NCBI GenBank assembly: GCA_021029095.1
Contig: JAJOHG010000055.1
Location: 124,001-188,000 of the forward strand
From: Phellopilus nigrolimitatus
Lineage: Eukaryota; Basidiomycota; Agaricomycetes; Hymenochaetales; Hymenochaetaceae
Direction of reading: 5' to 3'
Length of the DNA stretch: 64,000 nt
Shown here: positions 43,409 through 53,551 of the stretch, in pieces
Numbering within the stretch: position 1 is the first letter of the stretch
Layout of the letters: each line of letters begins with the position of its first letter
Made by a program: the position numbers and the translations under genes
The notes under the pieces: model-generated
The model's database searches: none
What the model was told of the DNA's origin: nothing
The model's input: the letters and a program-made list of their open reading frames with translations, nothing else

Positions 43409-44173
43409 GCCTTTTTGGAGGATTGCTGCAGAAACGTTAGGAGAAGAGCATTCGAGCAGAGAAGATGGTCAACAGCAAGACGTCGTCTGACTTTGTTTGG
43501 TCGCCCACGGGCCACCGTGGAAATCACTGCACATGCCTGCTTTAGGGTTATGTATATGCTTCATTTGAAATATAGTTTCAAATATCAGCAAACCTTTGCC
43601 TGTTGCCGCCCTCCCGCGTCCGCGACGCACAACGCGCGCCGAGGGGTGGTGCAACCCTGCGGCGCAGTTCGGCGCGAATGCGCTCCCGGCCGTCGCGTCG
43701 CGCTCCTCGCAAGCGATGTGTTGCAGAATCGTTGGGAGTATATAGATTAATACGGCCAGGTGCGGTGGGCAGAGCATGCAGAGACAAGAGAGCGCGCCGC
43801 TTTGGGATTTCGTTGCGCATGCGGCGCTGACGCCGCTTCCTGCAGACCCCCTGTTATTTAGCGGGAGGCGTGTGGTGAGCGATGAGCCTGTTTCGACCAA
43901 GGAGAATTTCCCTCCGTTTCGTGAGAGCTCTTACTGTATAAACATTTTATGTCTTGTAAGTCATCGATATTTGCATTGTTGTATATCAGAGCCACGTTTG
44001 AGGCTTTGAAGAAGAGAGCTTGCATTTTGGTCTTCATGTGACAAGAAAGGTGAAGAAAGTCAACGTGTTGTCGGAGCCCCGGCACGCGACTAGCCGACGC
44101 CAGGTGGCAATGGGGTAGAAATTTTCTGAACGCGTCCTTTGTCCGCACCCCAGTTGTTGATTATACTACCACC
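43409..44173. promoter_or_regulatory. Interval between FB11 (-) and the 2OG-like gene (+), with an inserted short-gene repeat
   Basis: 43409-43600 is the FB11 upstream cassette. 43600-43870 is a forward short-gene repeat unit with acceptor landmark CTGCAGACCCCCTGTTATTT (about 43840). 43870-44173 leads to the oxygenase, ending GTTGATTATACTACCACC before its ATG, similar to 31270-31284 and 53530-53551. The other three oxygenase/F-box pairs are about 220 bp apart; here the repeat has widened the gap. Confidence 0.5.
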
Positions 44174-45843
44174 ATGTTTGATCCTTACGAAGATTGCGAC
44201 GATAGCTCTATGCCTAGCCGTCCTGAGAGGCCGGGCGTGACCCAAGCGCAAATGGAATTTCTCAGGACCGCCGTCGCAGCCATCGTCCCGTCTTATTCTA
44301 CCGGGACCGTCTCAGCTTCCGCGAACGATCTCATTCTGTTTTACGGGAAGAGTGAGGACGCACGGTAAAAATTACTTTCACTTATGTAGGATTAATTGCG
44401 GCTCAAATCGCTTTGGGATCCTGTTCTTCTAGTCGTCTGGACTTCCTCAACCTTTCGGAGACGTCTCTTGCTCATCTCGCACAGACCTGCGAACCGGGAG
44501 GCAAGCTCGGCAAGGGTCATTTTGCACCGCTCCTTGATATAGAAAGACTTGGCCTCGTGAAGTCCGTACGTGAGAACTTGCTGGAAGGTTTCAACAGCGA
44601 AAGACCCGTCAAGGCCGAGTTGTCTCAGCTCAATATCTACGGTTAGTTTCTTTCATTATACATGCAATCTCTGGAAAGCGACTTGATGACATCTTTACTC
44701 CCAGGAAACGGCATATCCAACAAGCCGCGTTCAGAAAGCGCTATTAGAGAGCCGAACAGCCCCTTCGGCCATCTCGTCGTCGTCCTGCCGTCAGAGCACG
44801 AAGGTGCTCAGCTCATATTCCGCAACAAAGGCACAGAACACGTTTTCGACGCAGCAAAAGCGATCCAGGAGCATGCTGGTCGGCCCACGTCTGCGAACGC
44901 GGCGTGTATCGCGTATGCCTCGTTCCTCTGCGACGTCGAAGTTGAAGTTTCTCCAGTGAGCACCGGGCACCACGTCGCACTCACGTACGACCTCTTCTTT
45001 AACGATGTGGAGGACGCACTCAACCTGCATTTAAAAGAGGAAGCCAGACATGAGATGTTTTTGGACCCGTACGACAGGCGCTACGCCGTGAGTCACGATG
45101 CGAAGAATCGAGTGGAGCCGGAACAAGGGTGTACTCCGTTTCCAGGAGAGCTTGTGCTGAAGACTGCACTGGCGACGCTCCTAGCGGACCCTGAGTTTCT
45201 TCCCAAAGGCGGGCACATAGGCTTTGGACTGCGCCGCCAATACCCGCTGAAGCAGATCGACCGCGTTGTGAAGGACATGCGCGCGTCAGGGATATACGAC
45301 ACAACTGACGACACCAATTCAGAGACAGAAACGCCAGGAAAGGATGTGGATACGCAAGCAGGTATGCTGAACTGGGAGCCGGAAACAGATACGGGGAACT
45401 GGAACCCGTCGGTAGTTGCGAAGGCACTCACTTCGCTCGACGAACTTGAGGAGAACCTTAAGGGCGCAGACGCGTCCCTTCTGCACGCCTGTCGCGCGCT
45501 CTCCCTCTGCACGGTCGTGCGCATGGTGTACACCGACTACGAGACAGAGAAAAACGTGCTCACAAACGACATATTCGATTACATTACAGACTTTTTCGGT
45601 GCCGACGATGGAGAGACATTCTTGGACTATCTGCGGGGTTTCGTTATCGGGAAAGAAGTGGACGTGCAGTGGGCAACTCGGCTGAGCTATTGCAACGATC
45701 TGGAAGCGGCCTATAAGGTCGGTGGCTGGCGTCCGAAAGACGCGGAGTTCAGGGACGAGACTAGGGGGAAGCCGTGTATCATCCTGCAAATAGGGCCTGC
45801 CGGAATGCGCGCGTCCCCAAAGCTGTCAATTAACGCTGGGTAG
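44174..45843 (+). CDS. 2-oxoglutarate oxygenase (prolyl 4-hydroxylase-like) fold protein lacking iron ligands, 512 aa
   Basis: Exons 44174-44364, 44433-44641 and 44705-45843 join to 512 codons. The segment ELSQLNIYG ... FGHLVVVLPSEHEGAQLIF ... YASFLCDVEVEVSPVSTGHHVALTYDLFF matches the fungal proteins annotated as P4H-type Fe(II)/2OG oxygenases. In active relatives, as I recall them, an HxD precedes PRS, a His lies in the D-x-x-H-E-V motif and an Arg follows the Gly-x. Here no HxD precedes PRSE, His is replaced by Val (VEVEV) and Arg by His (GHHV). The fold is probably kept and the chemistry probably lost. It is divergent to FB11. The long C-terminal part (residues about 230-512) has no motif I recognise. 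Confidence 0.75.
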
Positions 45844-46384
45844 TAGAGAATGGTACAGTAGCATGACCAGCAAAATTGACTTCAGTACATTTCGGCGCAT
45901 ACATTTGCAAACTTTACGATTGTTCCCCCTCTCGCTGGCTCGGCTCGGGAATTGTGTACTAGATACATCACTTATTCTCGTAACTATCGTGTCCGACGAG
46001 TGGTCCTTCTACACACACCTCTTACCCTTGCGAGAGAGTTCCGGGCTATCCGCAATGCGTTGATTTTAAGATTGAGAGTATGATAGCTAGGAGCGCATAG
46101 CTCATTCGCTGGACCAAAGGTTTTGGCTCTATAAATACGGAAGCCCGCGACGTTGCCGCGATGTTCCGTAGGTCTATCGAGAGATTCCTATGCTGCTCTA
46201 TTGTTTTTTTTTACGCCTCGATCTCTTCTCAATATACTACAGGAACTTCCAATCAGACTCATTGATCGATGACACGGGCTCGCTCATCGCAACGCACTAT
46301 GTGAACCCACGGACGAGGATCGCGGTCATCTTCAGCACGGGATACATGCAGAAAATAAATAAAGGGTGCGAAAATAACTCGCAC
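45844..46384. other. 3' flank of the 2OG-like gene and 3' side of FB12
   Basis: 45850-45960 is homologous to 55270-55380 after the second 2OG copy (CTCGCTGGCTCGGCTCGGGA). 46129 has CTCTATAAATACG, a TATA-like motif, followed by an open stretch (LIDDTGSLIATHYVNPRTRI, 46260-46330) after a possible acceptor CTACAG. I do not recognise it; it may be another gene fragment. Confidence 0.4.
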
Positions 46385-47996
46385 CTAATCAAAATACAAA
46401 ATCCTGAGTTCGCGGGCTTGGTCTGCTGCCGAATTCCTTTCCATTGCGAGAATAGCGCCGCTGTACGGATCCATTCCATTATATTCGAGTCCGCGAGGCA
46501 GCACCATACGACGCAACCCGTCTGTTGGCTCCTCTAGAAGTATGCGATGTATGTCAAACCCGTCTAGTCCCTGACCCCACAGAACAGCAAGGCGCCCGGA
46601 CTGAGATGAAAATATTCCAGGAGAAAATCTGTGGCCGTCAAGATGAAGCGTTGCTGCGTATTCAAACTCGAATTTCTGAGTCCGAGGCACGAAGGAATAG
46701 GGTAAAATCATCACGTTATAACCATAGTCGCCAAAGAAAATGGCGAGAAGGTGTATGTCAATATTGCTCTCCTGTCTCCAGAACGCGTCACATGCTTGGA
46801 TGCAGAATTCGTACATGATGTGGCTGTCGAGATTGACATTTACGTCTGTTACAGCTGATGAAGTATCCATGTCGATGGTCGACGGTGTTCTTTCCTGCCC
46901 GGATTCAGCTTCAAAAGCCTGATGGACATCCGTCACTCGCAGGATATAGCTTCCGGCTTCGTCCTGTGGAGGGTGAACGGTAAACAAAAAAAAACCCGCG
47001 ACTAGCTGACTTGCAATTATATAATTACTCTGATGTGTTTGGAAATGAGAAACAGGACTAGTCGCTGACGATGGCGAGGCTCACATATTTAAAAGTCTCG
47101 TAATAGGAAGACTTCCAGTTTAAAAAGCTAGTGGATTCTGAGCGGTCGACGAGGACAATGTGGTCGCCCCGCAAGTACAAAGTATGGGGCAGCATGATAG
47201 AATCATCGTCCAGCACGTAATCGCATATCTCCTCCGAGCGCCTTTGGCAAAGGTTGATTTCAAAGACCTTGATCTCCATCCTAAAAAAAGAATGTCTCAG
47301 TACATGCTTGTTTGCGAAATGAAAAAAAAAAAAAAGAACGCATTACGTCCTTCTCCTGAAGGATCAGTCTCGGCCGTGGCAACTCTCAGGACGTTTTCCG
47401 AGATGCGATCTACACCATATTTCCACAACATCGAGTTGGAGCAGCTGTTGGGGTTGGGATATACCCAGATCTTCGCGCCATTCGATACTTCAATTAGTTG
47501 CACGTAGCCGAACATCTGGATGAGTTGACCAGCCGACCATTGGACTACCAAATAGTCCCCGCCGGACACAAGAGATGCTTTCGTGACGACCAGGTTATGT
47601 TTTCCCGTCGGATTATTGAACATGACCATGAGTTCGCGCGTGGCTTTCGGGGATGGCGAGTTCCAGTTCCTGTTTCCGCGCACAGCACGAACGACCAGCG
47701 TCTTGAGGCCAATGCAGTCAAGCGGCTCAAGCGGGACGTGCGGAGGAAGGTCGGGCGCGCAATTGTTGGGAAGACCACGCAAGTGGGCCAGCCAAAGATG
47801 TCGAGTAGCAACTAGGTCTTGTAGGAATTTGCACACATGTGAGGCATTGTCTAATTCTGCTGCTGGGCATGTGGCAGTATTGAGAAGAAAGTACCATTTC
47901 TACTCGTAAAAGGTCCACCACTTCGCAGTCAACGAGAATCTTCAGCAACACATCGGTAGGGAGGTCGATGAGGGTTTTCAGTCCCGAAAGTATCAT
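46385..47996 (-). pseudogene. FB12: F-box gene with damaged splice sites
   Basis: Exon 1 47996-47895, exon 2 from 47836, exon 3 47280-47085 and exon 4 47029-46385 are recognisable, and exons 2-4 have no stop. The intron 1 acceptor, ACAG in the other copies, is ACAT here, so exon 2 cannot be reached in frame; the nearest upstream AG (AATTAG) shifts the frame. The intron 2 donor region (CGTAATGCGTTC) has no GT in the right phase. Exon 4 has one additional Phe codon in a T run (GFFLFTVH). The F-box is diverged (LPTDVLLKILVDCEVVDLLRVEM). The copy is either newly dead or spliced in a way I cannot see. Confidence 0.7.
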
Positions 47997-48169
47997 CTCG
48001 AAAAACGATTTCCTGTGGATGTCGAGAGGCGACTTGAAGGGCACTGCATGTGACAGTGGCGTGAGATTGCTGCTTACTTCTTCCGTCAGGAATTGTCGCG
48101 GTTGGCACGTCAAGCGACCTCCGCTCGCTAACGATGTCGACGAACGGGCTGAGACTGCTTTTCGTTTCC

Positions 48170-50166
48170 TATTTTCATGTACCTCAAGGGAGCTTTCTGC
48201 CCGTGCTTTCTGCGAGGTCTTATACGTGCTTGGCCAGAAGCCCAACTGAAAGCTTCCAACCGCTCAACCGCTGAGATGGACGCGTCGCGACGCGTTTCTT
48301 GTTCACCATGTCCCAAGCCGATGTGCCGCCGCACGCGCCGCACATGGAATTTGAGGAGGACAGTTGTGAGTGATCTATCAGTAAAACTCCCATCGTGCTA
48401 TACTAAACATTTCTATTAGCACAGCACTACTCGCTGTTTCCGCTGTCCTTGGGCTAGGTCTTAAAAGAGTACGCAGTGACGGAGGTGCACCTTAGTCTGA
48501 ACGCTGGGAAGTGGGATTACGGGAGGTGGGGGTATCCTGCAGATCGTGCTGTCATGACTGGCGCGGAGCTATGGGCGTGAATGGACGATTCAGAATCAGT
48601 AAGGTGGGTTCCGTTCCGACTCGTTAACCACATCGCCTTTTCCTTCATCTGTCTGTATTCGTGTTATATCATGAGTGCAGGTTGGTTGCTCGTGGTCTCT
48701 TAGTCATAATCGGCGCTTTGCCCTCCAAGAGATTTTGTTTTCGACATCAAGAGATCCCAAATTACAAATGTGACGCGTTTGTGGATTTCAATCTGTGCTT
48801 CCGTAAATCTTTGCCTGCCACCTCTACAGGCACTTTAATTCTGGTCAAGAATCCCTCAGCTAATTTTCGTTTTCCTAGCGTCGATGATAGGTGGAAAGGC
48901 CTTCGAAATGCTCTTTCCGGCTTATTCTGTGCCTCCATCGGCTCGTTAGATGAGTTACGAACGACCTCTCCTGCATATGCACTCAGCCCCGAGGGTATGC
49001 TTCCGCGCCTCAGCCCAAACGAAACACATAGGCTTCGCCACGCCTCGCTGCCTTCCGAGCACGTGTGCACCGAGAACTTGACCCCTTTTCTCAAGCTATT
49101 GCCATGCAAATCGTCAGCAGGAATCGCGATGTTCCTGAACCCGCACCGGCTGGACGATGTGGATTGGCACGATATGTGGATTCATGTGACGTGGAGCGAA
49201 AAAAGTGCTGTGACGCTCCAGTTGAGCTTCCAGGTCGTGTTGGATCCCGTGCGGTTATCGACATTGAAGACGCGAGGTGTGTAAATGACTCGCGTCTTCG
49301 ATATCTGCGTTAATCTTTCTGTAGACTTCTCTTTACGTTTACTATTTGACCGGACGATTACAATGGCCTATCCTGTTGCGACAGATAGCAAGATCGACGT
49401 AACTTTGCCTCAAGACCTGATGTACTCAATAACTCCTGAGCCATCCATTCTACATGGCCAAGTTGGTATCTTCGATGTTACGGCAGGTCGGTCATATGTG
49501 ATCCTTTCGGTCAATTCCTCTAAGCGAATAGATCTATAGTGCGAGATCAACCATTGGATATCATCCACTATCCGAAAGAGGATTCCTTTTCTTATCGTAA
49601 GCAGGAGTACTTTCCTATATGAAGTCAAATCTTACGACAAAAACAGCCTTGGATGTAACCAAATCACCGCTGTCCGATTTTGAAGCCATTCACACTTAAG
49701 TGGGACAACACAATCGCACGGGAAAGTCAGCGTGTCAATTAAAACCAATCGCCCGTATGAAATGAAGCTTGTCTATGTGGAGACGAGCCTGTTTGAGGCG
49801 CTATTGACGCTTCCAGCAGCCTTAACGCTGCAGCTAAGCATGGATGTATCCAAATCCTTCCTGCGCTACACGGAGCATCCGCCTGATGCACAGCGCGGCT
49901 GGGACCTTCCATCTGCTGTGCTCGTCCCTGTGGCCGCACACGAGGCGAACGTTTCAGCGCAGCGCGTATACACCCCGGCAGTGTTGGTCGACCTCGCGAC
50001 ACCAGACTTTAGCATGCCACGCAATGTTATCATTATGACCAGCACGCTCATTGCACTCGTTTTCGGGAGCATCTTCAATCTTCTTACTCGCCGTTTCGTC
50101 GCAGTCAAAATCAATGGCGATGTAGGTGGAAGCATCGAGTCTATGGTTGGGTCGAAAGTCGAATAG
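48170..50166 (+). pseudogene. GPI transamidase subunit PIG-T/Gpi16 pseudogene
   Basis: Recognisable segments in order are RVATRFLFTM, SQHYSLFPLSLG, VLKEYAVTEVHLSLNAGKWD, YGRWGYPADRA, WKGLRNALSGLFCASIGSLD, LPSEHVCTENLTPFLKLLPC, LNPHRLDDVDWHDMWIHVTW, YSITPEPSIL, YTEHPPDAQRGWDLPSA and DFSMPRNVIIMTSTLIALVF (membrane segment). PIG-T/Gpi16 is an ER-membrane subunit of the complex that attaches GPI anchors. In-frame stops lie at 48272 (TGA), 48455 (TAG, for Gln) and 48578 (TGA, for Trp), and frame changes occur at about 49284 and 49540-49730. Introns are retained (GTGAGT at about 48364), so it arose by DNA duplication and not retrocopying. Confidence 0.92.
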
Positions 50167-50567
50167 AGCATCGGGGGATTTTCTTCCATTTTGGAATCAT
50201 GGATGTCAATTGCGAAGCTTTTTCTTGCCTTCGTGCGAGGGATATCTTCTTATCGAGCCCACAGCTTCAAACAGTTCTGCAGTATATTGCCAAATCTCGG
50301 CGAATTATCTGTCCAGATAACGTTGAGTAGTCGTTCGCGGCGGTGAACGGAAATTACCGCAAGTGTTTCAGCATTCACAGTATCATCTGACCAGTTAACC
50401 TGACTGCATGTTTTCAATTCCGCAGATCTTACTTCGCGACCCGTACGGACTTCGAAAACGAAGCCAGTCACGGGAAATCAATAAGATTATGGTTAAAGAA
50501 GGCGACGTACCGGGAGCTTGAGTCTGCTTATCAACGCCGCTGGTCTCGGTCTTTCGCTGACGGAGGG

Positions 50568-50730
50568 GAGCTTTTTGCAGGACGCCTCGCGCTCGCTGGC
50601 GATCGTGCTGGCGTTCCGTCCTGACGCGCGAGCGGGCGCTGACGTACGAGGCAGCGCTGCAGGCGGTGCGTCAAGTCAAACGCGGGCTTCGAGCGTACGC
50701 TGCGTGGCTGGAAGTGGGCGCCGCTGCTTA
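50568..50730 (+). pseudogene. Phosphatase exon 2 relic
   Basis: TTTTTGCAGGACGCCTCGCG retains the acceptor and start of exon 2. What follows matches SLAIVLA, RERALTYEAALQAV, AGFERTLRGWK in shifted frames and ends GGCTGGAAGTGGG, where the stop TGA has become TGG. No exon 1 is present: 50167-50567 has nothing I recognise. The post-stop sequence TTATTTACGGTGTCT follows. Confidence 0.8.
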
Positions 50731-50856
50731 TTTACGGTGTCTCTAACTCAGGGGATGTGCTGGCGCACACGAGTATATGATAACTGGAATTGTACATGTT
50801 TTCTTATTTTGTGAATTCGTATTTTTCCATGCGCTATTGCAACCCACATTCGCCGG

Positions 50857-50864
50857 TGACGTCA
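50857..50864. promoter_or_regulatory. TGACGTCA palindrome upstream of the 51-kb short gene
   Basis: Perfect octamer 109 bp before the ATG at 50974, with flank CGGTGACGTCACTTGCAGTG. Confidence 0.65.
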
Positions 50865-50973
50865 CTTGCAGTGAACGCACAATGACACGCGTCCCGTGTT
50901 AGGCTCCTCATCCCTCGACTACATAAGTCTGCGCAACGCCTATGTAGACCTCCCATTCGTAACAACATCGAAC

Positions 50974-51291
50974 ATGGCCCAGCAAACCTTTATCGGAGAC
51001 ACTTCCGTCGACGCGCTCCCCGCGTCCGCCACTCGCAAGGCCGACGAGGACGCCCTCACCCGCGCAGAGGCGCGCCGTAATCCCGCCGTGCAGCCCGGCG
51101 CGAACAAGCGCCAGGGCGTTGCATCACGCGACCCCGCCGGTGAGTCTCCCACCTCCGCTTCTTGCAGGTGGCGCGTTGCTGAAGCCTCCAAACCTTTTTT
51201 TGGGGGCGTAGACTTTGATACGGCCCGGCGTGGCGGGCAGGGAAACACGCAGCCGCAGAGCGGTGAGCGCCGCGCTTCGGTTTTGCTGTAA
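50974..51291 (+). CDS. Short gene, best open copy, unrecognised
   Basis: ATG at 50974 opens MAQQTFIGDTSVDALPASAT, then RKADEDALTRAEARRNPAVQ, PGANKRQGVASRDPAG. Unspliced the frame runs to a TAA at 51289-51291 (105 aa). A GTGAGT donor directly after ASRDPAG and acceptors CTTCTTGCAG (51157) and CTTTCTGCAG (about 51318) suggest it is spliced, so the true end is uncertain. Relics share the same N-terminus at 10723, 17989, 26531 and 40971. The sequence is hydrophilic, rich in Ala/Arg, with no signal peptide or membrane segment. Function unknown. The upstream TGACGTCA and the phosphatase relic repeat the central arrangement. Confidence 0.4.
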   Translation: MAQQTFIGDTSVDALPASATRKADEDALTRAEARRNPAVQPGANKRQGVASRDPAGESPTSASCRWRVAEASKPFFGGVDFDTARRGGQGNTQPQSGERRASVLL

Positions 51292-51732
51292 GTTCGGTGC
51301 TGACACCGCTTTCTGCAGATCCCGTTATTTAGCGGGCGGGTACATACATGTAGATCGAAAGCAGTCCTCGCACCATGTACGATACTACTTGCGAATCGAA
51401 GCGAAACTCATTCTCTCTTTTGACTGAGAACGCGCTATCCTGCCTGTTGAGCCGTGATGAAGTGTTCGAGATGAGGCCATCTCAAACCTCAGCATGCTCC
51501 CCGTCGCCCGTTTCGCGCCTGTCCTGGCCGCTAGTGGGCCCAATCTGACCCACGACTGACATCATTTATTGGCGCAGTCGGTGGCCACATACTTGGGAGA
51601 ATACGGAAGAGGAGCTTTGTTGTTTATCAAAATCTGCCGTGATACATACAGAAAGCGCAAAAAAGAAACGGATGACGAGGTGCCGTAGGACGACCACCCT
51701 GCGTATGATCAAGAAACGAAATAATGGCATTA
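51292..51732. other. Short-gene repeat tail and 3' flank of FB13
   Basis: 51318 carries the conserved CTGCAGATCCCGTTATTTAG acceptor landmark and ACATACATGTAGATCGAAAG. 51590-51732 is a reversed first-type 3' flank. No other gene. Confidence 0.5.
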
Positions 51733-53324
51733 CTAATCAAAATACGAGATCCTCACTTCAGTCGACGACGAACTCCTTTCCGTCCAGAGAATAGCACCGG
51801 TGTACGGATCCATTCCGTAACAATCGATTCTGCCAGGCAACACCTTACGACACCATCTGTAATTCGGCCCACCTCGAAATATCCGATGTATGTCAGACCC
51901 GTAAAGTCCATGAAACCCTGAAACAGCAAGTCGCCCGGACTGAGATGAAACTATTCCAATCCGATGTTCGTCGCCATCAAGCTCAAGTTTTGCTTCATAT
52001 TTATACTTGAATGTCCGCGTCTGAGGTGTGAAGGAATAGGTCATGACCGTTCTGCTACTGCTAGAACCCTGATCGCCAGGGAGAACGGCGAGAAGGTATA
52101 TGTCAATATTACTCTCCTGTCTCCAGAATGCATTAAATGTTTGCATGTCGATTGTGTACGCATCGCGGATGTCAAATCGGTGTTCTGCTTCTGTTACAGC
52201 TGGTGAAGTATTCATGCGGATGGATAACGGTGTTCTCTCCTGTCCAGACACAGCTTCGAGAGCCTGGTGGACGTCCGTCACTCGCAGTATATAGCTTTCG
52301 GCTTCAATGTGGACGGTAAACAGAAACCCCCGGACTAGTTGACTTGCTTCTATGGTTCCATTCTAATGTGTTTAGAAATGAGAAACAGGGCTAGTCGCTG
52401 ATGGCGGAGAAACTCACGGATTCAAGATTTGCGCAACAAGACGATTTCCAGTTTAAAAAGCTAAGGATTCTCTCCCAGCCGACGAGGACGATGTGGTCGC
52501 CCTGCAAGTATAGATTACGCGGCTCCATGAGATGGTCATTGACCAGTTGGAAGTCGTATATCTTCTCCGAGCGCCTTTGACGAAGGTCAATTTCAAAAAT
52601 CTTGATTGCTATCCTGAAAAACCAATATGTCAGTGCACGCTTGTTTGAACGTGAAAGGGGGAAAAAATCAGACAATTTACGACTTATAGGAGAATCAGTC
52701 TCAGCAGTGGCAACTCTCAGGATGTCTTCCGAGACACAATCTACACTATATACCCACAGCATCCGTAACATTGAACCGGAGTAGTCTGGGTCTGGATATA
52801 GCCAGATCTTCTCGCCATTCGGTACCTCAAGTAATTGAACGCAATTGTCCTTCCATAGGTCTGGTTGGCCTGACTCCCAGTGGACTACCAAGTAGTCGTC
52901 TCCCGGCACAAGAGAAGCTTCGTTGACGAACAGAGCAGGCTCTCTTGTTGGATTATTAACGGTGACCTTGATTTCGCGCGTGACGTTTGGAGAAGGCGAA
53001 CTCCAGTTCCTGTTTCCGCGCACGGCACGAACGACCAGCGTCTTAAGTCCGATGCTGTCGAGCGACACCACCGAGATGTGCGGGGGAAGGTTGGGTGCAC
53101 AATCGTTGGGAAGACCGCGCAAGTGGGATAGCCAAAGGTGTTGGGTGGCAACTATGTCTCGCAAGACTCTGCACGTCTGTAACACATTTAGTCCCGCTGC
53201 CGGACAGATGGCCGTAGTAACGCACCATCTCGACCCGCAGCACATCCTCCACATCGCAAAGCGCGAGAATTCTCAGCAAGACGTCCGCGGGGAGGTCGAC
53301 GAGCCTCTGCTGCTTCGACATCAT
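51733..53324 (-). CDS. FB13: F-box protein, four exons, 475 aa
   Basis: Exons 53324-53226, 53176-52674, 52613-52418 and 52362-51733 join in frame. F-box: RLVDLPADVLLRILALCDVEDVLRVEM and then TCRVLRDIVATQHLWL. Intron 1 is only 49 nt. Intron 2 (60 nt) has no stop in phase, so retention would add 20 residues without truncation. Exon 4 is nearly the same as that of FB6 (same RFDIRDAYTIDMQTFNAFW) and shows the 10 bp that FB6 has lost. The C-terminus is EVRISYFD. The second 2OG copy is divergent from it. Confidence 0.86.
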
Positions 53325-53551
53325 TTTTGGAGGATCGCTGCAGAAAGTTAAGGGAAAAGAGTTCGAGCAAGCTATGTAGCAGAGAAGTTGGTCGAAATCC
53401 AAACGGCTTTCGAGGCTTTGGTTCAAAGTTTGATCGCATTTTGATCCGAGTCACTGGAATGGCCGGAGCCGACACAAGCCGAAGCCTCCCGGTGGCAACG
53501 AGGCGGTTATGAGTCCTTGCCCTCGACTCGACTATCATTTGTACTACCACC
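53325..53551. promoter_or_regulatory. Shared upstream region between FB13 (-) and the second 2OG copy (+)
   Basis: 227 bp. The FB13 side has the CTGCAGAAAGTTAAGGG leader in reverse, but the cassette beyond 53405 is replaced by unrelated sequence (GGCTTTCGAGGCTTTGG). The 2OG side ends ATCATTTGTACTACCACC before its ATG, matching 31270-31284. Confidence 0.55.

Noticed and set aside
47727..48245. Possible 83-codon N-terminal extension of FB12
   Set aside because: The other copies start at the ATG just before the F-box; the extension has no counterpart and the frame reads through intron 1.
52391..53254. Single 287-codon frame covering FB13 exons 2-3 without splicing
   Set aside because: It enters through intron 1 in a frame unrelated to the F-box half and retains intron 2. 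The same introns in other copies are not multiples of three, so splicing is required for the family.
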